Positions 52,754-64,000 of a stretch of DNA of 64,000 nt are shown here, piece by piece. Position numbers and translations under genes: made by a program. The stretch covers positions 12,948,001 through 13,012,000 of the forward strand of contig NC_061772.1 of the NCBI RefSeq assembly GCF_022458985.1, read 5' to 3'. Under the pieces are notes generated by a model. The model had not been told where the DNA came from, did not search any database, and saw only the letters and a program-made list of their open reading frames with translations. The number at the start of each line of letters is the position of its first letter. Within the stretch, counting starts at the first letter, position 1. This DNA comes from Mugil cephalus. Its lineage: Eukaryota > Chordata > Actinopteri > Mugiliformes > Mugilidae.

Positions 52754-55700
52754 GTCCAGCTGATTCACATCTCATGTGATTCCTTAATTAATTCATAGCT
52801 GTTAATGTGCGAATAACGACATTAGTGTTCCTCTTATAAACTGCCTGGGAAGATCAAGGCTGGTCCCGTCTAACAGTATTAGACCATGTGACAGAAAGAT
52901 TCTCACTTGGACACGCGCTCACAGTGGAGGAATAGATTTTTACGGCATAAAAGAAAGCAATGCTCAATTGAACACATTTGTTGCTGACAATCAGAAGATG
53001 ATGGAAGGTTTCGTGCCGTGTGCAGATGTGCTCTTGGCATTTGTCTGTGTCACAATAGAGGCTTCCAGCCTTGTTCTGTGCTGTCACTCTACCCAGAAGG
53101 CTGTGCAGCCGGCCCCCTCTGCAGCCTATGATTATCCAGCGTTATTGACAGAATATGCTCTTTTACATAAAGATGCTCCTGTGCCCTTCGGTATTCAGAC
53201 GCCCGTCAATACAAGTGTGTTGTGCATTTAAATGTTTGCGGGTCAGCCGACTGAAAACGTGGGCTCAAACTATGTCGGCAGAGTGAGATGAGTTTCTATA
53301 GATTATTTAGTTTGATATGTAACAGATTCAAGGGTAGAAACGCTGCACAATTAGTCAGAGGGAAAATCCGCTTATTCTCCCACAAGGTGGACAACAGCAC
53401 TGGAGAATACAACAGACAATGTGGGGGTGTTTGGAAAGCGTACAGGGTTACAGCTCATACTTGTTAGACACTGGCCATCTGAGGTTGTCTCACAGCCGTT
53501 GCCACAGCATATGCCTCTCTGTTATTTTTTTTTTTTTTAGCTGCAGTTAATGGACGGTATGTAAAGTAATGCACTCCCTTTTTTTTTTCCAAGCAAAGTT
53601 ATTAGTATTCAAGTCTGGCGCTGTTGGTTTATCGCGATGAGCCGCCGTGATAATTTGACTGCTTTTTGCTTTGCAGCAATCTGTGCTGCAGAGTCTTTAA
53701 AAGCGGCTTGAAAACGTTGTACCTGTGGGTGGTTATTTAACAGCGAGGCCTATCTCCCCCTCGCCTACCTCCTCACTGCCCTGCCTGTCTAGACTGTGAT
53801 TACCATCTGCTTCATCACTCTGGATGGTCCACTGTTTACTGTGCTGTCTCTATATGCCTCTTCCACACACACACAAACAGCCTCAAACACAATAAAATTA
53901 CACACAAAAGCATATTTCACTCAGCCCCGTCTGTCACCAAATCAAATTCTCAAAAGATTGGCAATACCTACATAGCATTAGAGGCTAATATCCGCCCTTT
54001 GCAGTATTTTCCGGGCTAACACAAGAAGGGTGAGATGAGTTTGTGGCTGTGTTTGTTTCTCAGGATGACTGTTGCACAATGATTCATGTGAAACAGGCAT
54101 TTTCTAAAAGAGAAAATACATCAGGGGGGGAGAGACTTTGCCATGTGCTACTTGTTATGGCCTCAGCTAGCTGGGACTTGCGATCAAGTATAATTTTCTT
54201 CTATAACTACACATAGTGCCAGTGATGATGTCACCTGCAAGACAGTTGTGTAACTACTTACAGGGAACGTGAGAGAGTTTGTGAAGGAAAGACTGGAGCA
54301 TGAAGTGGTATCCACTGTTCACCTGCTCAACATTACCATGTCAACATTAGCACTGTGACTGTGTTATGTAACAGTGTCAACTCAAGAGTGTGACGCACAA
54401 GACCCTTGTTTTATAATCATGTTTTAAGAGCTATCCAAATGAAGCATTGACTCCGGGTTATGAGGTCAACTGGCAATTCAAATCAATTCTGCCTCTTCAG
54501 CGCCATCTTTGGCAATGCTTGGTAACTGCAGGTATGTTTTTGAGCCTCAGCTCCTAGAGACTTTTGGAGTTCATCAATATGCATTCCTGTTGGTACTTGT
54601 GTGCTTGCGAAACATCAGTCAGTCGCTGCCCGAGTGCTGTTCCAGGTCAAAGTACTTATCTGACCGGGTTCAGTCGATATGGATGTGTTGCTGGCCTCAT
54701 GCGTTTTATTGAGGATGCATCTGGAGGTAACTTGTGTAGAAAGCCAGGTATCCCAGAATGCATTTTGCAGGGTTGGGTTTAGGGTGCTGTTCCAGTTACA
54801 AGAATTATGGTAGTCCATCCTCCCTACCTCTAGAGTCTATAATTCAGAATAGAACTTGTCAACTCTGTACTACCAAGTACGCAAGTCCAAAGTTTTCATA
54901 CTTGGTGTTGTCTTTGTTTGTACCGCCATGCGTTGCATCGCCAATTGTGCATAGCTACTGATTTTGTGTGATTCAGAATATTGTAAAGAATATTGCAAAT
55001 ACGAGGAGTGTCCTTTAATTTCTTCAGGGGTTCATTTGGGGCTCACTCACAGTCAGTTATTTAACTATGAAATCACCTTCTTTATTTTGTAATATCTAAC
55101 TTTCCAAATTGAAGAAAATAAATATTAAAGAGCCCAGCATGCTCACTCTGCTACAGCGTTGAATTTCTTTGGAATGCCATGTGTTTGCTATCGATTCCAG
55201 GCGGTGTAGTACTCTGTTTTCCCATTCACGTGTTTTTATTAGGGTGTAACAGTATTACCTCACTGGTCCTCTGACAGCTCGCTCCGAGCTTTCAGTGCTT
55301 TCCAGAGATGTACGGGCAGGGCGTGTTGGGGCAACTGAAGTTCACATGTTCACATTCGAACCAAATCCCCAAAGAATGCTCAGGCCGTTGTGTAAGACCC
55401 TCTTTCAAAGAAATATCCTGTGTTGTCACGAGGCATTTAAAGCGGAGCATTCTTTGCCGTACAGCTGCATTGGATAAGGGGTTCGCACTCAGCTGCAGAG
55501 GTTTAGGGGCACATCAGAGTGTATATATATTATATGTCTTTCCATTATATTATGCTAAAATACGGTGCCTCATACTGACTCGGAGGTATTGCACGCATTC
55601 CACAGGATTGTAGGAGAAGCATGTGAACTATGACAGCAGTGTGAATGCCACAGCAGGGTCAGAGTGTCTCAAGAAGTTTAATATAGCCCAATTCCTTCTC

Positions 55701-58700
55701 ACCCCCTGATGAGAGACCAGCAATTAACACAGGGGCATCGTCCTCCTGCTTGACATCCTGAACCCGCAGCCCCCACAGCCCCACGGAGCAAGCTAGCTCT
55801 GTGTCTATTTCCAGCCACATGTCTGCAGTTAGGTTTGTTCAGGGGTGCATAGCGCTATATGTGAGCTGGCAGAAAGACAGACCCTCCACAGGCAGACAAG
55901 ACAGGAAGAGACGTCAACAACTAGGCAATAATCTCTTGTCTACTGTTATGGGGCTTTACTGTCAGGGTCACTACATCTGTGCTGCTTAGAGAAATAAATG
56001 AAAACTAAAAACTTAAAAACAGAGAAGTTGTTTTACTGCTCACCTTACTACTATTTGTGCTTAAAAAAATGGAGACTTGTGCAATGTCTGCTCACTCTGA
56101 ATGTTTTTTTGTTTTTGTTTTTACTACTGTACCTGATTTGTCGGTGTGAGCGCAACAAGTGCTTGATTATCATTCTTCAGTGATCACATCTTTCAGTGGT
56201 GAGATAAATCAGCCCTTACTTACTGCAAAACACGGCATCCACGAAATGGGGAAAAACACATTAAGGATTTAGACAGATTGCCTGGTTTTCAACAGGCAGC
56301 AATCTATGTGCTATCCACATTTCATCTTTTCTTAATCCAGGCAAATTAACCAGTTTTTGAGTCACTGTAAGTATATCCAGAAATAAGCAGTCTGAAGTGC
56401 TCCAGTAAGCTGGCTCCCACTGGGGAATGTACAGGAGCGGAATAAAGACAGACAAGACGGCTGGACTGCTGTGTTCCTGGACAACTGTACCGCTGCTTAA
56501 CAGCACCACTCAGAGCCCAGCAGCTACTCTGAGTTATGCAACCCGGAGTAGCTGCTGGTACGTCAGTGTTTCTCCTTTAAGCTTCATCCGAATGTAATTT
56601 GGCTGACCGTGGACGACTTTTTGAACGTGTGGTGCATTATTGAAGAACACCGCTGATGTAACAGTCTAATTGCTGAAGCACTTTGTTCGGTGCAAAAAAA
56701 GACGCCGAACAAGTAGAAGTCTGATCACTAATTGGTCCCACTTTCCTCCTGACTGTTCCTGCTCTCTGATCTTTTTCGTGAAGAATTCTCTGCGTGAACA
56801 CGTCGTTCTCCTCTTATCAATAGTTACTTCTTAAATATAGCAAATTCAGTCTGTGCTACGTAACTATAAAATGCCAATATTCCAGTACTGATTGAATTAT
56901 TATGGTATATGTAGTTTAATACTATGCAAAATGTTTGCTGTTGCTGCGATGCCCTGTTATAAATCAGTAGCATGTCCTGTTTACAATGAAACGTATAATT
57001 GTGAAGCAATGAAGGAGAACAATGATGGTGTTGTGAGTGAAATACAAGTACGTGCTGCACCACTTCCTGTAAATCCCTCTAGAATTTAAAAAAAAGGTGA
57101 TTTCCAGCACGGGAGTGGAAGAGCCCGCCTCCTGCGACAAAAAATACACTCAGGTAGTTACTACTTAATACAATAACAACTGAATAAAAAATAAAAAAAA
57201 TGACACACATAAAAAAATGTCAAGAATGACGTCCGGTTTCACAAAAATAAATAACAAAATAAAAGGGATAAGGACGCACTAAAGGTGTAGGACTTGATGG
57301 CATTAAGGGATGAAGCTGTGGATTGTAACCAGCTTAGTGCCACTCCCTCAGTGCTTCCTGTCCACTTAATGAATCACACGTTAAGTGTAAAAAGACTTTA
57401 TGTCTGCACTGAGTTCATTGTCACCAAGTCTTGCATATTCTGTTCAGTAAATAACAAGCGGTGCAATGTTTTTGTTTCTGTTCGTGCCACAGCAGACAAC
57501 AGAGAGTGGAACAGGAGTTTCTGCTTGTCCATTTAGGAGAGGCCGTTTCGGCTCAAAGCCTCTCTGCTAATGAGCTTTTCTCAATTCTGAACATCTTTAC
57601 GGGGTAATTGACCATTAAAGGCTTGGAGCATGAGTGTGTCAAAGTGCTGATGATGGTTTTGCAAATGAAAACACAAACATGAGATTGATGTTTCTGTTAA
57701 ACTAACAAGTTTGGGCGGCAGATATGAATTCAGAAAGTCACTATAGAGATGTCGTAAGTTTTGAATCCCTGCATTTATATTCCTTGAAACCGGCCACCAT
57801 TGGACCAGACAGAGTGTGTTATGATACTAGTGGATAATGTTGCCTCGAATAGAGATAAGGATCGGCATCATAAGGATTTATTGCTCCTCGTCCATCTGAA
57901 CACTTGAAGGAACCAAGCTCTTATGCGAGAAACAGATCCTACTGATCTGACAAGAAAGAGACTCTACAGAGGTTTTTAGTGTCCAGTGAAAAGCTTTGAT
58001 TCAAACCTTGTGATTTTAGTAGATGGGAAGATGTAAGCTGTGCACCTGTTAGGGGTTTCTCCCTCCTTTCTCTGATAAAGGGAGCATTTTGTTTCCCAAG
58101 GTGAGAGGCTAGCGCAGGTGCTGACTCTGTTTGATGTGCGCACACTGACTCAGAAATCCACCCACCTGTATCCACGTGTGTTATTGAAAACTTTCCCCCT
58201 CCTGAATTCACCGTGGGCCTTGCAGTACATCTGGAATCAATGTCTGGCTCATGGCAGCAGAAGGCGTACATGGTTTTAAAACATGATGTCGCAATTCGAA
58301 GCTGAGATGACGTTCACCTGAGGGTTTCTGTCCTCCAGATGGTCACAACTAATGCGCGTTTTTCAAACTGACGCCGTAGCTACGAAGATAGTCCAGACTC
58401 TGCGCAGATGCTAACACTGTAGTCTACCTCCCCAGAAATGTAACTACGCAACACAGCAAGAGCTGCCATTGTTCCGCTTGGTAGAAGTGTATTTCTGCTT
58501 TAGTATTTCCATCTGCTGTCCTTCTTTGCGATTCTCAAATTGACTGTTTTAGTTCAATAAAGATTCACTGAGGAGGATCAAAGCTACAAGCATCTGCACG
58601 ACACGTCTTTCATCGCTGACTGTGAAGCAGGAAGTTACCGACTAGCGTTTGGGTGGCCTTTGTGACTGATGAGCACACGAGTATAAATGGCTCGTAGGCT

Positions 58701-61700
58701 GTAGGTCATGGCGTCTAATCCTGCATAGGCATAAACCACACTTAAGGGTTTAAAAAAAGTTCTTCACACTGAATATCAACACTGGAGGAAGCAGACTGAT
58801 CTTTTATTTAGGAAAAAAAAATCAATAACACAATTTTAAAATACTCTATTACAAGTAGAAGTCATTATTTCCAAATCTCTCAGAGGTCCCAGTGGCGATA
58901 TCTGACGAAAATGGTAAAACCATCCGCACGTCGACCCCCAGGTGTAGTTTGGAAACACTTAAATAATAAAATCGGGTTTGTTACCATGTCTTTATTGTTT
59001 CATAAGTAGAGGGAAGAGGACGACTGGTGAGAGCTTGCAGCAGGCGAGCAGTGTGTCACAGAGGCCACATTCACCACACGGCTAAAAATATGAGACGGTG
59101 CTTTGAATTGAATGAATGCAGCTGCACTTCATGCTCAGGAGATCTAGTGTCTGAAGGAACTCACACAACCTGCCAGTGTATCATTTATCAGAAAGTAAAA
59201 TAATAATAATAACAATAAACTATATAGGCAAAGAAATATTTCTTTTGAGGGTTTTATTTTTTGTCCTTTCATGTCCATTATTCTTCAGTCTCTGGCTTCT
59301 TAGTTGACCTGAAAAGAGTTTCACAGAGATGGGGCTTAAAAGAGAGAGAGGAAAAGGAAAGACTTTGACCTCTCCACTTCACATTATCAAAAAGCACATC
59401 CATTATAAGTCATTAAAGCATGACACCGTCCACTGACTCATATGTCACACGTTGCTGTGTCGCAGCTTCACGCGTGCTTTTATGTGTCAATTAAGTCCCA
59501 TCAGTCAAAGGTTATGTGGTATCTACTGGGTCAAAAGAAGATGCCTCAGCACATCCTGTCACCACTGACTCACTTTAACACAGAAAGACCAATTGTATTG
59601 TATCATTAAAGGGAACCAAAAAGTCCCAGTGGCCTTGTTGGTCACATCTCCCTGCCTTTATTGTGGGCAGCGAAGGATTATTGCTCTTCTCCTCTCTCTG
59701 AGGTGCATTAAGTCATTTTAAGTCGAGCTCTTTACTGAAGTATAGAGTTCTTGACGTCAGAATTTGTTGCTTTGAAATGATGCTTTGTCTAAAATGTGAT
59801 TTGTATTATTGTAACGAGAGAATTGTTTTGCATCTCGAGTCTAATACTTTTTTTTTTTTGATGTTTTTGGTTTGTTTTTTGTGTGTGAAATTGGAAAACC
59901 ATATTTTTAGTGTGATGTTCCTGAATTACCTTCATTTCTTCATTCTCTCTCTGTCATGCCTCAAAACCTTTGGGAAGAATGTACTTAAAAACAAAGTATA
60001 CTAGGACTCTTTTACTTGTTCTGGGCTGCAATATGAGGCCATGTATTCCAGTAACAATGAGCCTTTTGGCAAAAGTCGCCATTTCCTACTTGTTTTTAAC
60101 AACTTAATGGTTCAGTGTCTGCAGATGTGCCGTGAATATCCAGTTAAAAACAAAGGAAGAGATCCAATATTCTAATACACTTCCTGTGATTGATGGAGAG
60201 AGGACATTCTTTTCTGCTGTTTTGTTGATCTTTAAACTCACTAGAGAGATGTTACAATATTCAGAAACTTTTGGAGTGGATTTTGTATAGTATGTCTCCT
60301 TTACTTCCAGAAAACATGTTATTGGTATTAAAGTGTTACATAAAGGTTGTTGAACTATATTATATGCACATATTATTTATCCCATCTGTCCTATTAGTGG
60401 TCTAATCCCAATGTTGCACTAAGCAGTCTATTCACATTAGCGATGGATTAAATGTCAGGGTGTAATGTGACTATGACAGAAATTTCAAACCAATCTGAAC
60501 AATTCCTCTGTTTTTCATCCTCTTTAAGCTCTTAATTTTGGATTTGTGATATTCAAAAAATAAATAAATAAATAAATACTTTGGTGGAAGCCACATGTGG
60601 TGAACACGGTGGAGGATTTACTAGCTAAAGAGAGAGAGACTCCACATGACTCAAAACCGCTCTCTGAATAACAGCAGGTACAAACCCACAGTCTCTGGCA
60701 ATAAGTGGAAGCGAATGCGTCGAATGACGACAAAGCTCGGGATATGACGAGTGTTTCTGGAACATTAGCCTGTTTACTGTCCGAGATGGTTATAATGCGT
60801 TGCATCATATCCTCCTTTTTCCCCTCCGGGCTGCCTTGTTTCATGAGTGCGGGGATGGGCTTGGTGGGGCTGGACAGCAGTGACTCTCCTCCTATCCTTT
60901 AGCAAGGTCAGGACTCAAGCGTGTGTTTGTTGTCTTCTCCTTCCTTGCCCTCCTTCTGTCTCGCCCTGCCTTCCTCCTCTGATGTGTCACTCCGCCAATG
61001 ATTGATGTCTCCCCGTAGGACTTGACTCATCTTTCACCTGCAGCCTGCCTCACAGCTGTTCAGTGAGCTCAGCACCGGCCCACATGCGTGAACACACGGC
61101 TCTGAGCCACATACTCTAAGCTCCTCGGAGTGTGCGGTTTTTGGAGAGTCCAGCGACTGACGTATCGCACGCCTTAGCCTCCTCATGAATAACCTCACAT
61201 CCTGTATTTCTGTCCCCGCTGAGTTTCTTCCTCTGCATGTTTATTTCTTCTTCATAAGGGAGAGTTTGCGACTTGCATCTTTGTATGTGAATCGAGGCAT
61301 TTATTCAATATACGTCCCACCCTTTATGGCCATTCCCAGGAGGAAAAATAAAAAAAACTTTTCAGCTGCAGAGGCAGTAATTCCATGCTGTCAGAGCCCA
61401 TTGTGCTGCAGAAGCTGCATCTGTTCTTGTCTTGTATTGTCTTTTGACGATGTGGGAGCGGCAGACGCCTCAACGGGTACAATTATGCAGCCTCACAAAA
61501 CAGCAAAACTGCCTTCCCTTACTCGTGGATCAGCGTTTTCTTGAAGCCAAAGGTGAGGGGAGGCTGAATAAATATGTTTATCCTCCTCCCGCAATAGGCC
61601 TCTAAGTTTTATGCTAGCGCTCAGCTCCTCAGCGCCTGCAGTAACACATTCATGCAAATGAGCAGGTCATATACTCTGAGCAGTGACTTGGCTATGGTAT

Positions 61701-61984
61701 CTTTTTTTCTGTTTGTTTGGCCTTGGTTTTCAAGTTTAGGGCACAGATTATGCTCGCAGGAAGTTCTAAACCTAAATCCTTGCTTTAAACTCAGACAGTG
61801 TGTTCGGAAAGGCTTTTACGTATTCTTTCGATGGGCTGCCCTAAAATGTGACACCTATTGACAGCACGTATTCTGTATTTATACTTTATGCTTCACAAAA
61901 CAGCTTTGTAGTTACTGGAAATTGCAAAGCTCAACTATTGCGGTGATGGAGACAAATGACACAAACTCAATAAATGTATTTATT

Positions 61985-62205
61985 CATTTCCTATAGCTGC
62001 TTATCCTCTGGAGGGGCGTGGAGCCTGGAGCCTCTCCCAGCTGTCACCGGGCGAGAGGCGGGGTAGACACACCAGCAATCCATCACAGGGCTGAAACAGA
62101 AAGACAAACAACAATTTACACTCGCATGCTCACCTAGGGCCAATTCAGAATCACCAATTAACCTAACAAGCACAGGGAGGAACAGGGAGAACATCCAACC
62201 ACTAC
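61985..62205 (-). repeat. High-copy fish interspersed repeat, minus orientation
   Basis: The reverse complement shows GATGTTCTCCCTG, TTAGGTTAATTGGTGATTC, TCTACCCCGCCTC and CAGCTGGGAGAGGCTCC in the same order as the 41.7-kb copy, ending in an AAATGAATAAATA tail at the low-coordinate side. Confidence 0.8.
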
Positions 62206-64000
62206 AAGACTGTGCTGCCCGAGACTTCTCATTTTCGTTTCTTCATTTTCGTCCTTTGACTGCATCTCATGTCAATAAAAGAAAATACACTAAAGCACAA
62301 CTTGCTACAAAGCAGAGTATGTGGCTTTACCGCTGCTAAAATCAGGCCCCAAAACAGTGATTCATCCTCCAGCTGCATTGTTCTTAAAAGCACAGAACAT
62401 GTGGTTGGGTGTTACACAATGGATGTGTACAATATGCTAGGTGATTCATGTCGCCACAACAGTTGATGTGAAACAGGACACCAGCACTCCTGTTGTTTAT
62501 TCCAAGTTCTTCCTCGTAGCCTTCATCTTCTTCTGTTTGGTAAAAAATCAAGGTTCAAAGACTGGAAAGCCGAGGCAATTTAGGAGTAATTGAGTTTCCC
62601 TGACAACAGCATGAAACTAGCAATCGAGTCAGAATTGCTTTACTGGAACTAGACAAACAAACATCAACAACGCATGTCAATTGAATTACTGTTCTAGGCG
62701 GCTGGTCTCGAATCAAGCGCTTCCTAGAAAACTGACACAACCCTCTTGGGCCAGCTGGGAAGAAATGTGCTCTGACGTCTGAGCTCAGTTCTCGGAGCCA
62801 AAGAAAATAAATAAATAAACGAATACAGCACTGCTTTACATTCCCTCCACACATGTCATTTCACATTGCTCATCCAAATTCGTGTCCAACCTATGGACTC
62901 TGGAGTCCTGATCATGTACAAAATACTGCATGAGCTTCCTGTGTGCTATGTGGAGGTCAAAGTTGAACCTTTTTTTTTTTTTGACTGCTTGACGTTGATA
63001 AACGCTGAGGACGTGACTCATTTGGCATTTTCTAAAGTAGCAGATGAAAGATTTGTAGAGATAATAAAACTGAACTATGGAGGTTTTGTTTTATTCGAAA
63101 ACCTGATGCAAATATATAAATTTCCCCCGTAGTTATTTTTTTTCACCAGTAGATACATGTTTTTGTCAGGATGTCAACATCTTTCTTGTTTATTTTTTTA
63201 ATTTTTTTTCCCCACTTATTAATTTGATTGTTTGCAGTTGTCAAAGCATCCAGCCTCGCTCGCCAAATATAGCTTTAATTGCATTCTTTCCCTTTGCACA
63301 CACATGTTGTGTATGTGGAGGGTTGAATAAGGCCAAACCAAAACAATTTGCCCCGATACATCACATCAAGCCGCAGCACTGTTGGAATTTCATTTGTAAA
63401 TCCAATAACGTGCCGTGCACATCTGTGTTACGGAGAAACAAAGCGCTGTGGCACATTAACCCGGCGCTGCTGATCCACTTCTGTCGGTTAATTCACTGGT
63501 GCCATTTTGAAGTTGAGAAAGTCGTCCTGCCAGCATCAACAGACCGGCTGAGCGCTGCTGCCGCATATGGCCGGTGCTATTTCTTGGAAGTGAATAAATA
63601 GCAGCAGTTGTAATTACACTTGATTGCTTGGAAATTGTCTCTTGATGACTTTGAGGCTTTTCTATTACGCATGTTATAAATTACCGCTGCTGCAGACTCA
63701 CTTAGAATATGAGAGTGAAGTCCAAATAGCAGCCAAGAGCAGTCACAACCTGCTCCTACTCAGCCAGAGGGAATAGCTGACATCATGGGGAACCAATCCA
63801 CCGTACTAACAATCCTTCTGGCACGTCTCAGAGTGTTTCCTCTGTGAGCCCTGAATCCTGTTTAGTGGGACAGAGGCAGAATGTGTGTACATATTCACCG
63901 CTGGACTGGTTCACATCAGGAGCATCAGCCTCGAGCTACACATGACGTCACATTAGCGACAGCAACACAGTCAACTAGAGGCCCCCACCCCCTGACTCAC

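Larger units (their letters stand above)
51760..63999. other. 12-kb region with no coding exon recognised
   Basis: No reading frame here has a recognisable domain. It contains two microsatellites, one copy of the fish interspersed repeat (62.0-62.2 kb) and several segments with homeodomain-like ATTA words and few repeats (for example 53590-53740, 57540-57660, 61180-61520, 63440-63700) that could be conserved non-coding elements. That reading is speculative without alignment. Confidence 0.45.

Noticed and set aside
54509..54961. Overlapping plus- and minus-strand frames of 67-72 codons
   Set aside because: No domain on either strand; probably an unclassified repeat.
59278..59308. Possible tiny minus-strand terminal exon (CTTTTCAG, then STKKPETEE and stop, with AATAAA 20 bases on)
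   Set aside because: Only nine residues and no partner exon found upstream on the same strand within the window. An acceptor-like site with a nearby stop and AATAAA is expected by chance in AT-rich DNA. RNA-seq would settle it.
63224..63601. 125-codon plus-strand frame
   Set aside because: No recognisable domain. The Cys/His content does not fit a zinc-finger spacing and there are no flanking splice signals. It may overlap a conserved non-coding segment instead.

Overview
This is a vertebrate genomic window, most likely from a teleost (probably percomorph) fish. The evidence is short introns of 0.1-1.5 kb in the small genes, protein sequences close to fish and human orthologues, and a repeat set typical of fish: CR1/L2/Rex-type LINE tails, Tc1/mariner relics, hAT elements, dense CA, GA and CT microsatellites and long purine tracts. 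There is no sign of prokaryotic or viral gene organisation. The species cannot be named from the sequence.

Four protein-coding genes can be assembled exon by exon, and every splice phase closes. (1) An RDH12/RDH13-like short-chain dehydrogenase lies on the minus strand, 12338 to 10045, with 7 coding exons and 329 aa. Its last intron is a GC-AG intron. (2) tmed3, a p24-family cargo adaptor, lies on the plus strand, 13638-15905, with 3 exons and 208 aa, head to head with the dehydrogenase. (3) idh2, mitochondrial NADP-dependent isocitrate dehydrogenase, lies on the plus strand, 19087-22555, with 11 coding exons and 454 aa. (4) znf710, an 11-finger C2H2 zinc-finger protein, lies on the minus strand, 33308 to 26207, with 4 coding exons and 692 aa. 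It sits tail to tail with idh2, the same arrangement I recall for human IDH2 and ZNF710 on chromosome 15q26.

Layout: 1-9.98 kb has no supportable gene and holds a 5'-truncated LINE at 2.9-4.0 kb. 10-16.9 kb holds the dehydrogenase/tmed3 head-to-head pair. At 17.4-19.0 kb nested DNA transposons sit just upstream of the idh2 start. 19.1-22.9 kb is idh2. 24.7-33.3 kb is the znf710 3' UTR and coding exons, with a MITE 22 bp from one splice donor. 33.4-51.6 kb is best read as the 5' intronic and alternative-promoter region of znf710. It contains a textbook TATA+Inr promoter near 34.8 kb, very long purine tracts, several hAT, Tc1 and other repeats, and a CpG-rich zone with a non-coding first-exon candidate at 51.56 kb. 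51.8-64 kb shows no coding exon and may be a regulatory gene desert.

The genes do not form a pathway. idh2 and the dehydrogenase are both NADP(H)-type oxidoreductases, but in different compartments. tmed3 is a secretory-pathway protein and znf710 a nuclear DNA-binding protein. I found no novel multi-gene system. The points most worth checking are splice and promoter architecture and the placement of transposons against gene control regions.
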